Source: Aristolochia californica
Taxonomy: Eukaryota > Streptophyta > Magnoliopsida > Piperales > Aristolochiaceae
Assembly: GCA_029961685.1 (NCBI GenBank)
Contig: JARWKL010000006.1
Location: 10,608,748-10,672,747 of the forward strand
Length of the DNA stretch: 64,000 bases
Direction of reading: 5' to 3'
Under the pieces are notes generated by a model. That model was not told where the DNA came from and did no database searches. It saw only the letters and a list, made by a program, of their open reading frames with translations. Each line of letters starts with the position of its first letter. Within the stretch, counting starts at the first letter, position 1. A program made the translations under genes and the position numbers. Of this stretch, positions 1-8,249 are shown piece by piece.

Positions 1-1156
1 CTGATAGTATCCTGAATGGAGGTCAAGTTTTGTGAATAACCACGACCCATGTAACTCGTCCAGGAGCTCATCCACTAGCGGAATTGAAAACTTGTCTTTT
101 ACTGTCTGCACGTTCAACTCCCGATAATCCACGCAGAACCTCCATGTCCCATTATGTTTCTTCACAAGTAAGAAGGGTGAAGATAATGGGGAGCGATTGG
201 GACGAATAAGACCCTATTTCAACATCTCCTGGCACTGACGTTGTATCTCATCCTTCTGAAGGTGTGGGTAACGGTACGGTCGCACGACCACTACCTCAAA
301 TCCTGGTTTCAGACAGATCCTATGGTCATAGTGCCTCAGGGGAGGAAAACCCGACGGCTCCTGGAAGAGGTCAGAGAACTCCTCAACCAGACCATCACTA
401 GTACTGTCAGGCTATTCCTGTGTCTACAAAGTGTGCATGCAGTGAGCCCTGTAAGAGCACCCGACTCCCGGCCAAATCAAAGCTCATGGTTAAAGCCGAA
501 AAGTCCCACAGAATGGGCCCCAATGTTTGTAATCATTTATTGCCTAATACCATATCAAATCCCGCTAGGGGAATAACAAAAAATTCAGCATTAAACAAAG
601 TAGAGCCAATGGAAAAAGTTACCACCTTACTAATCCCATAGCTAGGGACCTTCTCGCCATTGGCCACTGAGACGGTGGCTATTAGATGAGTATGTATCTG
701 AAGCTGGAGATGTTGTGCGGCTGTCAAACTCAAAAGATTGTGTGTACTCCCCGAGTCAACTAATCCCACCAGTTCTCGATCGATGACATGAGCTCGGACT
801 TGCATTGTATTAGGCGATTTCTGCCCAGTAATAGCATGAAAGGATATCTCCGGTGGTTCCTCCTCAATAATATCCTCTGGATCCTCTGAATCCTCCACCT
901 TGAGCCAAAACAATCGTTTACATTGGTGCCCTACCCAATACTGCTTATCGCAGTTATAACATAAATTTTTGGACTGCCTTTCTACCATCTCAGCAGTCGT
1001 TAATTTTTTTATATAGTTCGGTAGGGGATTACCAGGGCAGGGATCGGCTACATGAGTCGTAGTCGGAGTGTGTCTGGATGGGGCTGCTGGAGATGCTCCC
1101 TGATATGAAGTATAGCGGCACCCTTGCCTGCTGGGGGAAGTGTTCATCTCACCCAA
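1..1156 (-). pseudogene. gypsy zinc knuckle, aspartic protease and 5' part of reverse transcriptase
   Basis: On the minus strand, 1156-533 is one open frame of 207 codons with the nucleocapsid zinc knuckle followed by a retropepsin-like domain (LVDSGSTHNLLS active site, FDMVLGNK near the end). From about 532 down to 1 the frame is broken but the RT N-terminus is readable: [47 protein letters not shown] and [10 protein letters not shown] at the very edge. The RT catalytic YxDD motif, RNase H and integrase would lie left of the window. Polyprotein processing and reverse transcription are the family roles; this copy cannot perform them. Confidence 0.88.
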
Positions 1157-1186
1157 CCAATCCGGCTTACATTGCTACAAATGTTG

Positions 1187-1632
1187 TCATTGTTCCATTG
1201 CTTGGGCCATATTCATTGCATGAGCTAAATTCGTAGGCATAAGGAGTTCTACCTTTAGCCGCAGAAACTCATTGAGACCTGCTGTGAATAGGGAGACCTG
1301 TTGGTCAACCAATACCCTCTCACAAGCATGAGCCAACTTTTCCTGGAATAGTTTTTTATATTGTTCCACCGAACCAGTTTGTCTCAATAGGACTAACTCC
1401 CCCAGGGGATTGCTGTTGGCAGGAGGGCCAAATCTAACTGTGCATAGATTTTTAAATTCTCCCCAAGTCATCCCTGGTCTCTCTTTCTCTACTTGAGTAG
1501 CCCATAACATGGCTTCATCTGTCATATGGAAAGAAGCTAGTTGCACCTAATCCCATTCAGTAGTCCCTTGGTTCAAAAAGAAAATTTCACATCTATGCAA
1601 CCAAATTAAGGGATCAACTGAACCATCTCTTT
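1187..1632 (-). pseudogene. gypsy gag (capsid) fragment
   Basis: Gag packages the retrotransposon RNA. The minus-strand frame contains DPLIWLHRCE near its start, LASFHMTDEAMLWA, an RFGPP segment and NPLGELVLLRQTGSVEQY, all typical of the plant Ty3/gypsy gag core. The open part is 119 codons (1546-1187); the upstream portion (1632-1547) is in the same register apart from a stop. The N-terminus is missing at the junction with pararetrovirus DNA. It is closely similar in kind to the gag at 18870-19260 but on the other strand, so the two could be copies of one family. Confidence 0.85.
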
Positions 1633-2100
1633 TGGCATCTTCTCCAAAACCGATAAATAGGTGGAGTGAATCATTATCTACTTTATGAATCCATATGCGT
1701 AAAGTATGGATGCATATTTTGAGTCTATCTCATGACGTCGTTTCACTTAATTCCAACTATTGCTGGATTCAGTGGTGAAAAAGGGAGTGTTCATCCCTTG
1801 TCCGATTTGCTCATTCCATCGCTGGAATTGAACAGTATGATCGGATTCAATTTTTGAACGAACGTTGTCCACCTTTTGAGGGCGTAGCGAAGGTTCTTCA
1901 GACATAATGTCTGATAGTTTCAAAGGTTGAATTTTCTTCAAAAACTCAAACTCATTAAAACTTGTTTTGTCTGGCTTATTTAGGCATTGCAACCTTGTAA
2001 ACTCAGACGGGGTAACCAATTTTTTCTTGAATGAAAATTTATTCTTAAACAAGTCTGTTTCCATCAAAGATGGATCCATTGTGACTTCTTGTCCAACTTG
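1633..2100 (-). pseudogene. Pararetrovirus segment A: N-terminal half of ORF P
   Basis: This minus-strand fragment matches the middle of ORF P as seen in the other viral copies (at 7318, 45009 and 48356 on plus and 11000 on minus): MDPSLMETDL, VTPSEFTRLQ, LKLSDIMSEEPSLRPQKVD and VQFQRWNEQIGQGMNTP. The open part is 2079-1747 (110 codons). It is truncated on the right by a switch to plus-strand leader sequence of segment B and on the left by fusion to gypsy gag. The protein's function is unknown; see the intact-length entry at 44478. Confidence 0.85.
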
Positions 2101-2207
2101 AGTAATAGATTTGGCTCTTTTCTATTTAGGTATACATACTCCCAAAACATTTACGACCCAAAACCGATCACATCCCAAATCACATTTGTATTCCACAAAT
2201 GTATTAA
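2101..2207 (+). promoter_or_regulatory. Pararetrovirus leader remnant just downstream of the primer site
   Basis: The stretch TTTAGGTATACATACTCCCA and the following ACGACCCAAA..CGATCACATCCC are also found about 105 bases downstream of the tRNA-Met primer site in C (39826-39880), D and, inverted, E. So this is the end of the viral leader. The primer site itself is absent because the segment starts at the junction with segment A. Confidence 0.75.
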
Positions 2208-2891
2208 ATGTACCAAAGACCTCAGTTGGTCAGTCAGAAGGAACTTAACGGTCCTTCATATGACATGGTGTTAAAAACTGGACATACCCATGTGTGTCCA
2301 ATAATAGGCTATCCACATGGATGGCATGACAAAAATAATCCAATATTAAACAATATAATGGATTTGGTTGGTGATATGCATCACAGTTTCTTTATGAAAA
2401 TTTGTTGTGAAAAATACACCGGAGAATACATTGTCTTCCTATGCGTAGGAATAGAAAGCGCAGTAAATGATCACATACAAAGAATCAAGAGAAGCATTAA
2501 TGCCCATCTTGAGGTACTAAAAATAGGAAATACTAATGAAACAGTAAAATTCCTCACTGACCTACAAAGTTTTTTAGATCAAGAAATAAATCACACTAGG
2601 ATCTTAGCACTGATTCGAGAGATGAAAAATAAACTAGTTAATAAAAAACCAAGTAGAAAAGATTTACAAGTAGTCATTTGTAAAATAGCTTCTGTAAAAA
2701 ATCAACATGATACACATAAAGATCGTCTTATACGAGACATCTGCATCATAACTCAAAATGGTGAATTAAGAGAACTTGTTATCCAGCATACCTCTCCATT
2801 CATCACTTTGTACCAATTGGAACGACTTATTGAAATTCTGTTCCGAAAATTAGAAGAAACAACGTCTCAACTAAAATTCCTAAATGTCTGA
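2208..2891 (+). CDS. Pararetrovirus ORF 1, unknown function, upstream of the movement protein
   Basis: An uninterrupted 227-codon frame, rare in this relic, directly after the leader. It has no domain I can name. It begins with YQRPQLVSQKELNGPSYD and the conserved TGHTHVCPIIGYPHGWHDK, is mixed helical in the middle and rich in Lys/Ile/Leu towards the C-terminus. The same frame, including residues before the internal Met at 2265, is recognisable on the minus strand in segment E, which favours the upstream start. Its stop overlaps the start of the movement-protein frame (ATGTCTGA, 2884-2891), the usual coupling of caulimovirid genes on a polycistronic RNA. It occupies a position where other genera carry small accessory genes; a role cannot be assigned. 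Confidence 0.6.
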   Translation: MYQRPQLVSQKELNGPSYDMVLKTGHTHVCPIIGYPHGWHDKNNPILNNIMDLVGDMHHSFFMKICCEKYTGEYIVFLCVGIESAVNDHIQRIKRSINAHLEVLKIGNTNETVKFLTDLQSFLDQEINHTRILALIREMKNKLVNKKPSRKDLQVVICKIASVKNQHDTHKDRLIRDICIITQNGELRELVIQHTSPFITLYQLERLIEILFRKLEETTSQLKFLNV

Positions 2892-3600
2892 ACAAATAAG
2901 TATAGAATGTACTTCTCTTCAAAACAGTGTTCATGTACATCATGAAACACAGGGAGAATACGATGAACATCCTCATCATATGCAGGATGGACAAAAGTGG
3001 ACAATAAGTATCCCTAGGATAACTTAAGTCTATAATTAAGATTAGATTGAATTCCAAAAGAAATCCTTCATCTTCCAAAAGTAATTATCAGTAGAAATAT
3101 AGGATACCGACTCAGGTACCTTATGCTACAGATTGTTAAGTGAATCTGACTTAGCAAAGCCAAAATGATTCAAATAGATCCATTATGGACTAGTTCGTAT
3201 AGGATTAGACCCCTTGATATGAATCAATCAGAATTTACCCTTCATCGCAGCTATCATGGATAACTCACTAATGAATAATTTTTAAAAAGCCCTATTCAGA
3301 GGAGTTAAAGTAAATTTAGGATTAGACCCAGTTTCCTTTAAAATCTTGCCCAATATACAAATAGATTTAAAAGACAAGCATATTCAAGATACCTTGTCCT
3401 TAAAAATATACATAGACAACTGGTCAAAAAATGGAATTCAACGAGGACGAATTGTTATGCGCATACTCATATGCGTAGTAGCCCGAGGAATCCACATTGG
3501 AAAGGTTCCAATTAAAGATTCAAAGAAAACCATAGAATTAGCCAAAAACATTGGTTATTCTGAAAACATGACCATAGAAAACTCGACCCCCGAGAGTTAA
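2884..3600 (+). pseudogene. Movement protein, 30K superfamily, broken by in-frame stops
   Basis: Movement proteins of this superfamily make tubules or widen plasmodesmata for cell-to-cell spread. The frame starts at ATG 2884 (MSEQISIECTS) and returns to the same register at 3346-3600, so the copy has several nonsense codons but no net frameshift over 239 codons. Recognisable blocks are IHYGLVRIGLDPL in the middle and LPNIQIDLKDKHIQDTLSL later, which align with the two conserved blocks of caulimovirus movement proteins. It is shorter than the ~320 residues usual in Caulimovirus. Only B and the first ~60 codons in E carry this gene; C, D and F do not. The assignment rests on motif resemblance by eye. 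Confidence 0.72.
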
Positions 3601-3765
3601 CATGGCCAACCCAGACATCTTCCCCTCTCCCAAAAAACCATCAAGGGCATAGAAGGAAAACTAGTGATTACAAACGCTAGGCCCAACTTTTCCCTCAAAT
3701 AGGATAGACCCTCTACCTCTACCAGTAGAGCCTGAACCAATTACCATTTCGAAGTAAAAGGAGAC
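3601..3765 (+). other. Pararetrovirus sequence between movement protein and TRIM
   Basis: No frame is open here beyond short runs. It presumably holds the C-terminal tail of the movement protein or a short intercistronic stretch, continuing after the TRIM at 4104. No other copy of this stretch exists in the window to compare with. Confidence 0.5.
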
Positions 3766-3848
3766 TATTAAGCACCTAGCCAATACTACCCAAAAGACCG
3801 GCCTATTAGGAGTGGAAGACAAAGGTACTTAACCCCAGGACCATAATA
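3766..3848 (-). repeat. TRIM long terminal repeat (3' LTR on minus)
   Basis: It matches 4024-4103 almost base for base, with a few indels; its terminal TG and CA are mutated to TA in both cases. The 83-bp repeat at 60881-60963 on the plus strand belongs to the same family. Confidence 0.88.
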
Positions 3849-4023
3849 GTACACCCCACCTTCGAGAGCTGACGTCCACGACGACTTAACACTCAATGAC
3901 AGGGGACGGGTCAAGAACCCATAATCCCTTACGCCCACCACGTCCAGGGCTTGTGACACCCGCGCTGGGGAACTCCCCTCGGGGGTTCGAACTCGTGACG
4001 TGGGAGCCTGCTCTGATACCAAA

Positions 4024-4103
4024 TGTTAAGCACCTAGCCAATACTACCCAAAAGACCGGCCTATTAGAGTGGAAGGCATAGGTACTTAACCAGGACCATA
4101 ACA
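4024..4103 (-). repeat. TRIM long terminal repeat (5' LTR on minus)
   Basis: An 80-bp repeat with short inverted ends TGTTA/TAACA, immediately next to the tRNA-Met primer site at 4010-4021. This arrangement defines the 5' end of the element. Confidence 0.88.
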
Positions 4104-4145
4104 GAAACCCAAGGCCCAGTGCATGTGTTCCACTTAACATCGAAG

Positions 4146-4486
4146 ATGGCTCATAGCCCATACAAAGCCTTAGGACCATCTATAGGAAACAGTGAAACGT
4201 TCACCTATTCCAACCAAACCTTAGAGTCTTATGGGAAGACCCTTAATAGATTAGAAAATGTTGTTGACAATCTATAGCAAAAAATTGAGTTTCTCTATGA
4301 TGAACATAAACATAGAGAAATAATAAAATGTCTAATCATCTTAGAAAACATTTTAGAGAAAATTGACCAAGGAAATAGTCATGTGTTCTTTACAGAATTA
4401 ACAGAACTAAACAAAGGTTGGATAATTTAAACAAAGATAAATTGCATGAACTTTTCATCGAAGTTTTAGCATTCAAGAACGTCTAA
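4146..4486 (+). pseudogene. Coiled-coil ORF at the position of the virion-associated protein
   Basis: The frame starts MAHSPYKALGPSIGNSE at ATG 4146, has one TAG at about codon 44 and a frameshift near 4430, and ends at TAA 4484-4486, about 113 codons in all. The middle has a leucine/isoleucine heptad pattern (LESYGKTLNRLENVVDNL, then EIIKCLIILENILEKI), suggesting a coiled coil. In caulimoviruses the gene between movement and coat proteins encodes a ~130-residue virion-associated protein that tetramerises through an N-terminal coiled coil. Size, position and coiled coil fit, but there is no sequence motif to prove homology. Only segment B carries this gene. Confidence 0.5.
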
Positions 4487-4538
4487 GTTCTTCCGGTCCA
4501 ACAAGGTATAAAACTCCTTTTACACCTTGGACTCTAGA

Positions 4539-4754
4539 ATGATCTACAAGAAGAAACTTTTAGATCGTTTAAAATTAAAAAGAGAAGGCCTTGAATTTGC
4601 CTTACTCCAAAGAAACACTCTTCAACCTGAAGATGAAATGATCCCGGCAATGGTATGGTATTATTACTATTGGGATAGATATACTGATCGCATCTATAAC
4701 CTAAGATGCAAGATCAAGAGAATCAAACAAAAGCTAAATTTTTTAGCTTTGTGA
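4539..4754 (+). CDS. Small ORF S1 (71-codon class), segment B
   Basis: A small basic frame starting MIYKKKLLDRLK and ending IKRIKQKLNFLAL, strongly helical with many Lys, Arg and Leu. The same gene stands upstream of the coat protein in C (40541), D (51530) and, on minus, F (15361), always with the same length and ends, which supports real coding. In C and D its ATG overlaps the stop of the viroplasmin-domain ORF; here that ORF is missing and S1 follows about 90 bases of unassigned DNA. Function unknown; a short nucleic-acid-binding or virion protein is a guess. Confidence 0.65.
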   Translation: MIYKKKLLDRLKLKREGLEFALLQRNTLQPEDEMIPAMVWYYYYWDRYTDRIYNLRCKIKRIKQKLNFLAL

Positions 4755-4756
4755 AA

Positions 4757-4961
4757 ATGATCTATAGAGAAAGACTAATAGATCAAATTCTTATGGTACG
4801 CACAATGAAAAATAGAAATTGGCAAGCCAGAGAAAATCTCAGACCCATAAATAGCATATCAAGCTTATTTGGTTGAATGGTGGAGATTAACCCATAGAGA
4901 AATTCTACTACGACACATGCTAAAAAGACTTCAAAGAAAGCTTCAAGAATTATCTCTATGA
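4757..4961 (+). pseudogene. Small ORF S2, diverged duplicate of S1, only in segment B
   Basis: Two bases after the S1 stop a second frame starts MIYRERLIDQIL and, after stops and a frameshift, ends LKRLQRKLQELSL followed by TGA at 4959-4961. Start, end and length (about 68 codons) parallel S1 (MIYRQK.LDRL ... IKQKLNLLAL), so I read it as a tandem duplicate that diverged. Its TGA overlaps the coat-protein ATG (ATGA). C, D and F have nothing between S1 and coat protein, so the duplication separates the B-type genome from the C/D type. Confidence 0.6.
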
Positions 4962-6657
4962 CAAAGTTTTTCTATTTAATGGAAATGGAACTCCATTACC
5001 ATTAGGCCTTCCTGACATTACCAAATGGCTTAAAAACCTAGTGTACATTGCAACACCTTACATAGAACCTAGGAAAAAAGATCCAAAATAATCTGCTTTT
5101 AGGATCACTTCAAAAACATCATCCTCTATAGATGCTAAAGTTTACGCAGAATATAATACTTTCGGTCGCCAACCGATTTATTATGTTCAAGAGGGAAAAC
5201 ATTCCTCTTGTAAACAAAAGGAGCAACAAGACAGTGAACCAAAGGCATGGGAATCTAATGAAGTTGCAATAGAAAATAACAAGAAAACAAACTACTCTTC
5301 TAAAGATAAAAAGGCAGATGATCTTGGTAAAAGATTTCGAATGTTTCGCGGTAGTAACTAACATCAAGCAGAAACTTCAAGGGTACGCGATGCCCACATG
5401 GAAGATAGCTTTCAAGATAACTTCCGAAATCGCACAACATTTCACTCTCAAGAAAGAGAGAGTTTCTCCCACTCCAAAATATCTCGGGGAGAACAAAAGT
5501 ATTCTACAAAATACACAAATGTCGATCCATCACATACTACTAAGGGACACCAAACCATGGATAGCATAAACCCTTTTGGATTTTTTCTCAACTTGGATTG
5601 CCCCAAGGATGGAGAAAAGGTCCTTAAAGAATGGGAAAGAAGCATGAGCAATGCCGCAAACATGAATGAATTTTGGGATAAGGATTCTGCATTTAATTTC
5701 TTTACCCATGCTTTATAGGGTAATGTAGCTCATTGGTGGGACAACCTTTCAGAGACCAAAAAAGAGCAACATCAACATCTATTGCCCCAATACTAATAGG
5801 ATTAGTGACTAAGATATCAAAATAATTTCTAAGAATACATCCAATCCTAGAAGCTCACAATGAGAGTACTAAACAAAGAAAATGTTTGGAAACTCTTCAA
5901 AAACTAAACAAGTTACAAATCTGTAACATTTTTTTAAGAGAAGTATTACTGCGAATTTGCAAGTTACTTCTATAAATTGCAAAAGGATGATTAGAAAACC
6001 TTATCTGTCTATCTTTTATGCAAAATTGCTAGAACCTTTTGCACATGTAGCTAAAAAAGACTACATTTCGAAATATTGGCAAAATAATCCAGAACTTGTT
6101 ACTTAACCATGGATAACTTCCTAAATTTTGATACTCTAGGAAGATGACATAGATTTGTACAAGACATGTTGGCAAATCTCTATAAGCACAAAAACTACAA
6201 AAGAAAAGTAGTAAGGCATAGAAACAAACATTATGTTGCTCTAACCAGAACAAAAATGTTGGAGCTTATGGTTGTAAAACCAACTATCATAAGCAAAGAA
6301 AATATCCTAAAAAATTTCATAAGAAAAACTTTAGGATACAACCAAGTTCAAAATCTAGGTATACTCCGCAAAAGAGATACTTTTGAAAAATAATGCATAT
6401 ATCCCATAGGGGAAACCCCCAAGCAAATTAAATACTGGATATGCCAGAAAGAAGGACATCTCGCACGGGATTGTCCAAACGATAATAAAAAATGGTAGTA
6501 TAATACCTACATGATACTAGCTGAAGAAAACGGATTGGAAATCATCCATTACGATGACATCTAGTCAGAAGATGAAGTTTATGAACTTCATCCAGAGACT
6601 GAGTCCTCCACCACAGAAAACTCAGAAAATATGTCAGACTCTTCAAGCATTGACTAA
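4958..6657 (+). pseudogene. Coat protein, segment B, multiple frameshifts and stops
   Basis: Homologous throughout to the coat protein of D: FFYLMEME and LPLGLPDIT at the N-terminus, an acidic Gln/Glu-rich part, INPFGFFLNLDCPKDGE, GNVAHWWDNL, a basic Lys-rich stretch, a CCHC knuckle whose first Cys is changed to Tyr (YWICQKEGHLARDC) and the acidic tail IIHYDDI. Several stops and indels break it. The changed cysteine would damage zinc and RNA binding. It closes at TAA 6655-6657, where C and D show the ATGA overlap with polymerase; that overlap is lost here. Confidence 0.85.
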
Positions 6658-6866
6658 GTTTACACCTAAAAATAGAGCATGTAGCCTCAGCAAACTTAAC
6701 ATATCCAGAAATGCTTCCATTTTCCAGGTATACAACAATGCAACCACCGTGGTGATTTTCCATTTTGTCATAGTCGTACTAAATTCTGTCCTTTATGTTA
6801 AGGAGAAATAATTGATTTACCTGATACTCTTACTCAAGAATTTTCTTATGTTATAGAAAGGTAAAA
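6658..6866 (+). pseudogene. Residual polymerase: protease start joined to RNase H end
   Basis: Where C and D carry about 1.97 kb of protease-RT-RNase H, B has about 200 bp. Its start (GAGCATGTAGCCTCAG) resembles the beginning of the protease frame (AEHVASG in D). Its end encodes LPDTLTQEFS, the last residues of RNase H in the other copies. The middle (about 6700-6800) is not recognisable. Either a ~1.8-kb deletion removed polymerase from this copy, or this genome type never carried it. Confidence 0.6.
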
Positions 6867-8249
6867 ATGGATCCCCTCAGTAGCACATTGAAGGACCTAG
6901 CAGTAGTAATTGCCACTCTCAAGGTATTGCTCTCAACTTTACAAACTCTATTTCACAGTCTTTTAGTTCCCTCTGAACGAGGAGACATATCTGAGAACTG
7001 TGCCCGTTACGGGTTAAGTGGAGAACGTTTACAACTTAAGGTTAACGAATTAAACGAAGAGTTAAAAGAACTCACCAAAAGGCATAATAGGCCAAGCTCC
7101 CTCCGGGATTTCTACCGGATCTCCATCGCAAGAAAAGAAAGCAACAACATCCGCTAACAAGCAGACGAATGACTGTAGTGTTTTGATAAACACAGGTAGA
7201 CCTGGGATTTCTACTGGTCATGCCAGGCATGAGAAGGAAACCACAACCCAGTCTTCTTTGAAGATAGGGAAATCATGGATTTCTACTTGCCAGTCTAGAG
7301 CAAGACAGAAAGTCACAATGGATCCATCTTTGATGGAAACGGACTTGTCTAAAAAAAAAATGGTTACCCCATTTGAGTTTACAAGGTTGCAAAGCCTAAA
7401 TAAGCCAGACAAAACAAGTTTTAATGAGTTTGAGTTTTTGAAGAAAATTCAACCTTTAAAAATATCGGACATTATGTCTGAAGAACCTTCGCTACGCCCT
7501 CAAAAGGTGGACAACGTTCTTTCAAAAATTGATTCCGATCATACCGTTCAATTCCAGCGATGGAATGAGCAAATTGGACAAGGGATGAACACTCCCTTTA
7601 TCACTAATGAATCTAGCAACGGTTGGAATCAAGTGAAACTGAGTCATGAGATAGACTCAAAATATGCATCCATACTTTATACCTATGGATTCATGAAGCA
7701 GATAATGATTCGCTCCACCAATTTATCAATTTTAGAGAAGATACCAAAAGAGATTATCGAAAGTTTTATCTCCATAACAAAAGTAAAGGAATTCGAATTA
7801 ACTGTGTTTCCTGTATTGCTGAAATTGTTACTGACATCAAAATGTTCTCAAACATTTATGTTGTGACACTTGAAGGCATCAACGAAGATGAAGCTACAAA
7901 GGAATATGATCCCAGACATATTCCAAAGGCGAAGCCATGCCCCGAAGCAGTATGGCCAACCAGGCGTATCCAAGGGCTCAAGAATCTGACATAGCTCATA
8001 CAACAGCTGGTTCAGAAAAAGAAAAGCTTTGTCTACAAGACATCCGTCCCACTAACGATTGTCGCGAAAAGCTACAAGGAGACTCCTGCACCTGTTCAGA
8101 AAAGTCTCGAATAAATGTTGAAGAAACTCCTCAAAGGAAATATTCCCTTTAGCAAAAATGAAAAGGAAAACTTCTGCAAGAAGGCACATAAGATGTTTCC
8201 AAAAGAGCACACCTGTAGATTGTGCATAGAAAGACAGTTGTCCGAATGA
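6867..8249 (+). pseudogene. ORF P, segment B
   Basis: It starts MDPLSSTLKDLAVVIATLK right after the RNase H remnant and ends RQLSE before TGA 8247-8249. Open pieces are 6867-7157 and 7183-7866, joined by a frameshift near 7110 and followed by another near 7866. The layout equals the 490-codon copy at 44478: N-terminal heptads, a Ser/Thr-rich repeat part (GISTGHARHEKETTTQ), then the conserved domain with VTPFEFTRLQ and IPKEIIESF. Function unknown. Confidence 0.8.

Larger units (their letters stand above)
1..1632 (-). mobile_element. Ty3/gypsy retrotransposon fragment (gag to RT), 3' part outside window
   Basis: Read on the minus strand this shows, in order, a gag capsid region, a zinc knuckle, an aspartic protease and the start of reverse transcriptase, which runs off the left edge of the window. 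The order gag-PR-RT and the motifs (knuckle of the form CYNCDKQYWVGHQC, protease [23 protein letters not shown] and LLDELHGS) are those of plant Ty3/gypsy elements, most like chromoviruses. No LTR is visible. At about 1632 gag joins pararetrovirus sequence abruptly, so the 5' part was lost in a rearrangement. Stops between the gag and PR frames make it a non-coding relic. Confidence 0.9.
3766..4103 (-). mobile_element. TRIM (terminal-repeat retrotransposon in miniature), 338 bp
   Basis: Two direct repeats of 80-83 bp (3766-3848 and 4024-4103) bound an internal region of 175 bp. The right repeat starts TG and ends CA (TGTTAAG...CATAACA). Next to it, at 4010-4021, is GCTCTGATACCA, the complement of TGGTATCAGAGC, the primer site for initiator tRNA-Met, so the element points to the minus strand. 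A G-rich tract (GGTGGGG on minus) lies beside the other repeat where a polypurine tract belongs. Flanks GAGAC (3761-3765) and GAAAC (4104-4108) look like a 5-bp target duplication with one change. It has no coding capacity and is much more GC-rich than its host. Confidence 0.9.

Noticed and set aside
3970..4022. GGGTTCGAACTCGTGA as a tRNA gene or SINE B box
   Set aside because: It lies between paired 80-bp repeats next to a tRNA-Met primer site, and no A box at the right distance or tRNA fold is visible. The TRIM explains the structure.
3886..4179. Overlapping minus and plus frames of 60-97 codons in the TRIM
   Set aside because: TRIMs are non-coding; the frames span LTR boundaries and exist because the region is GC-rich.
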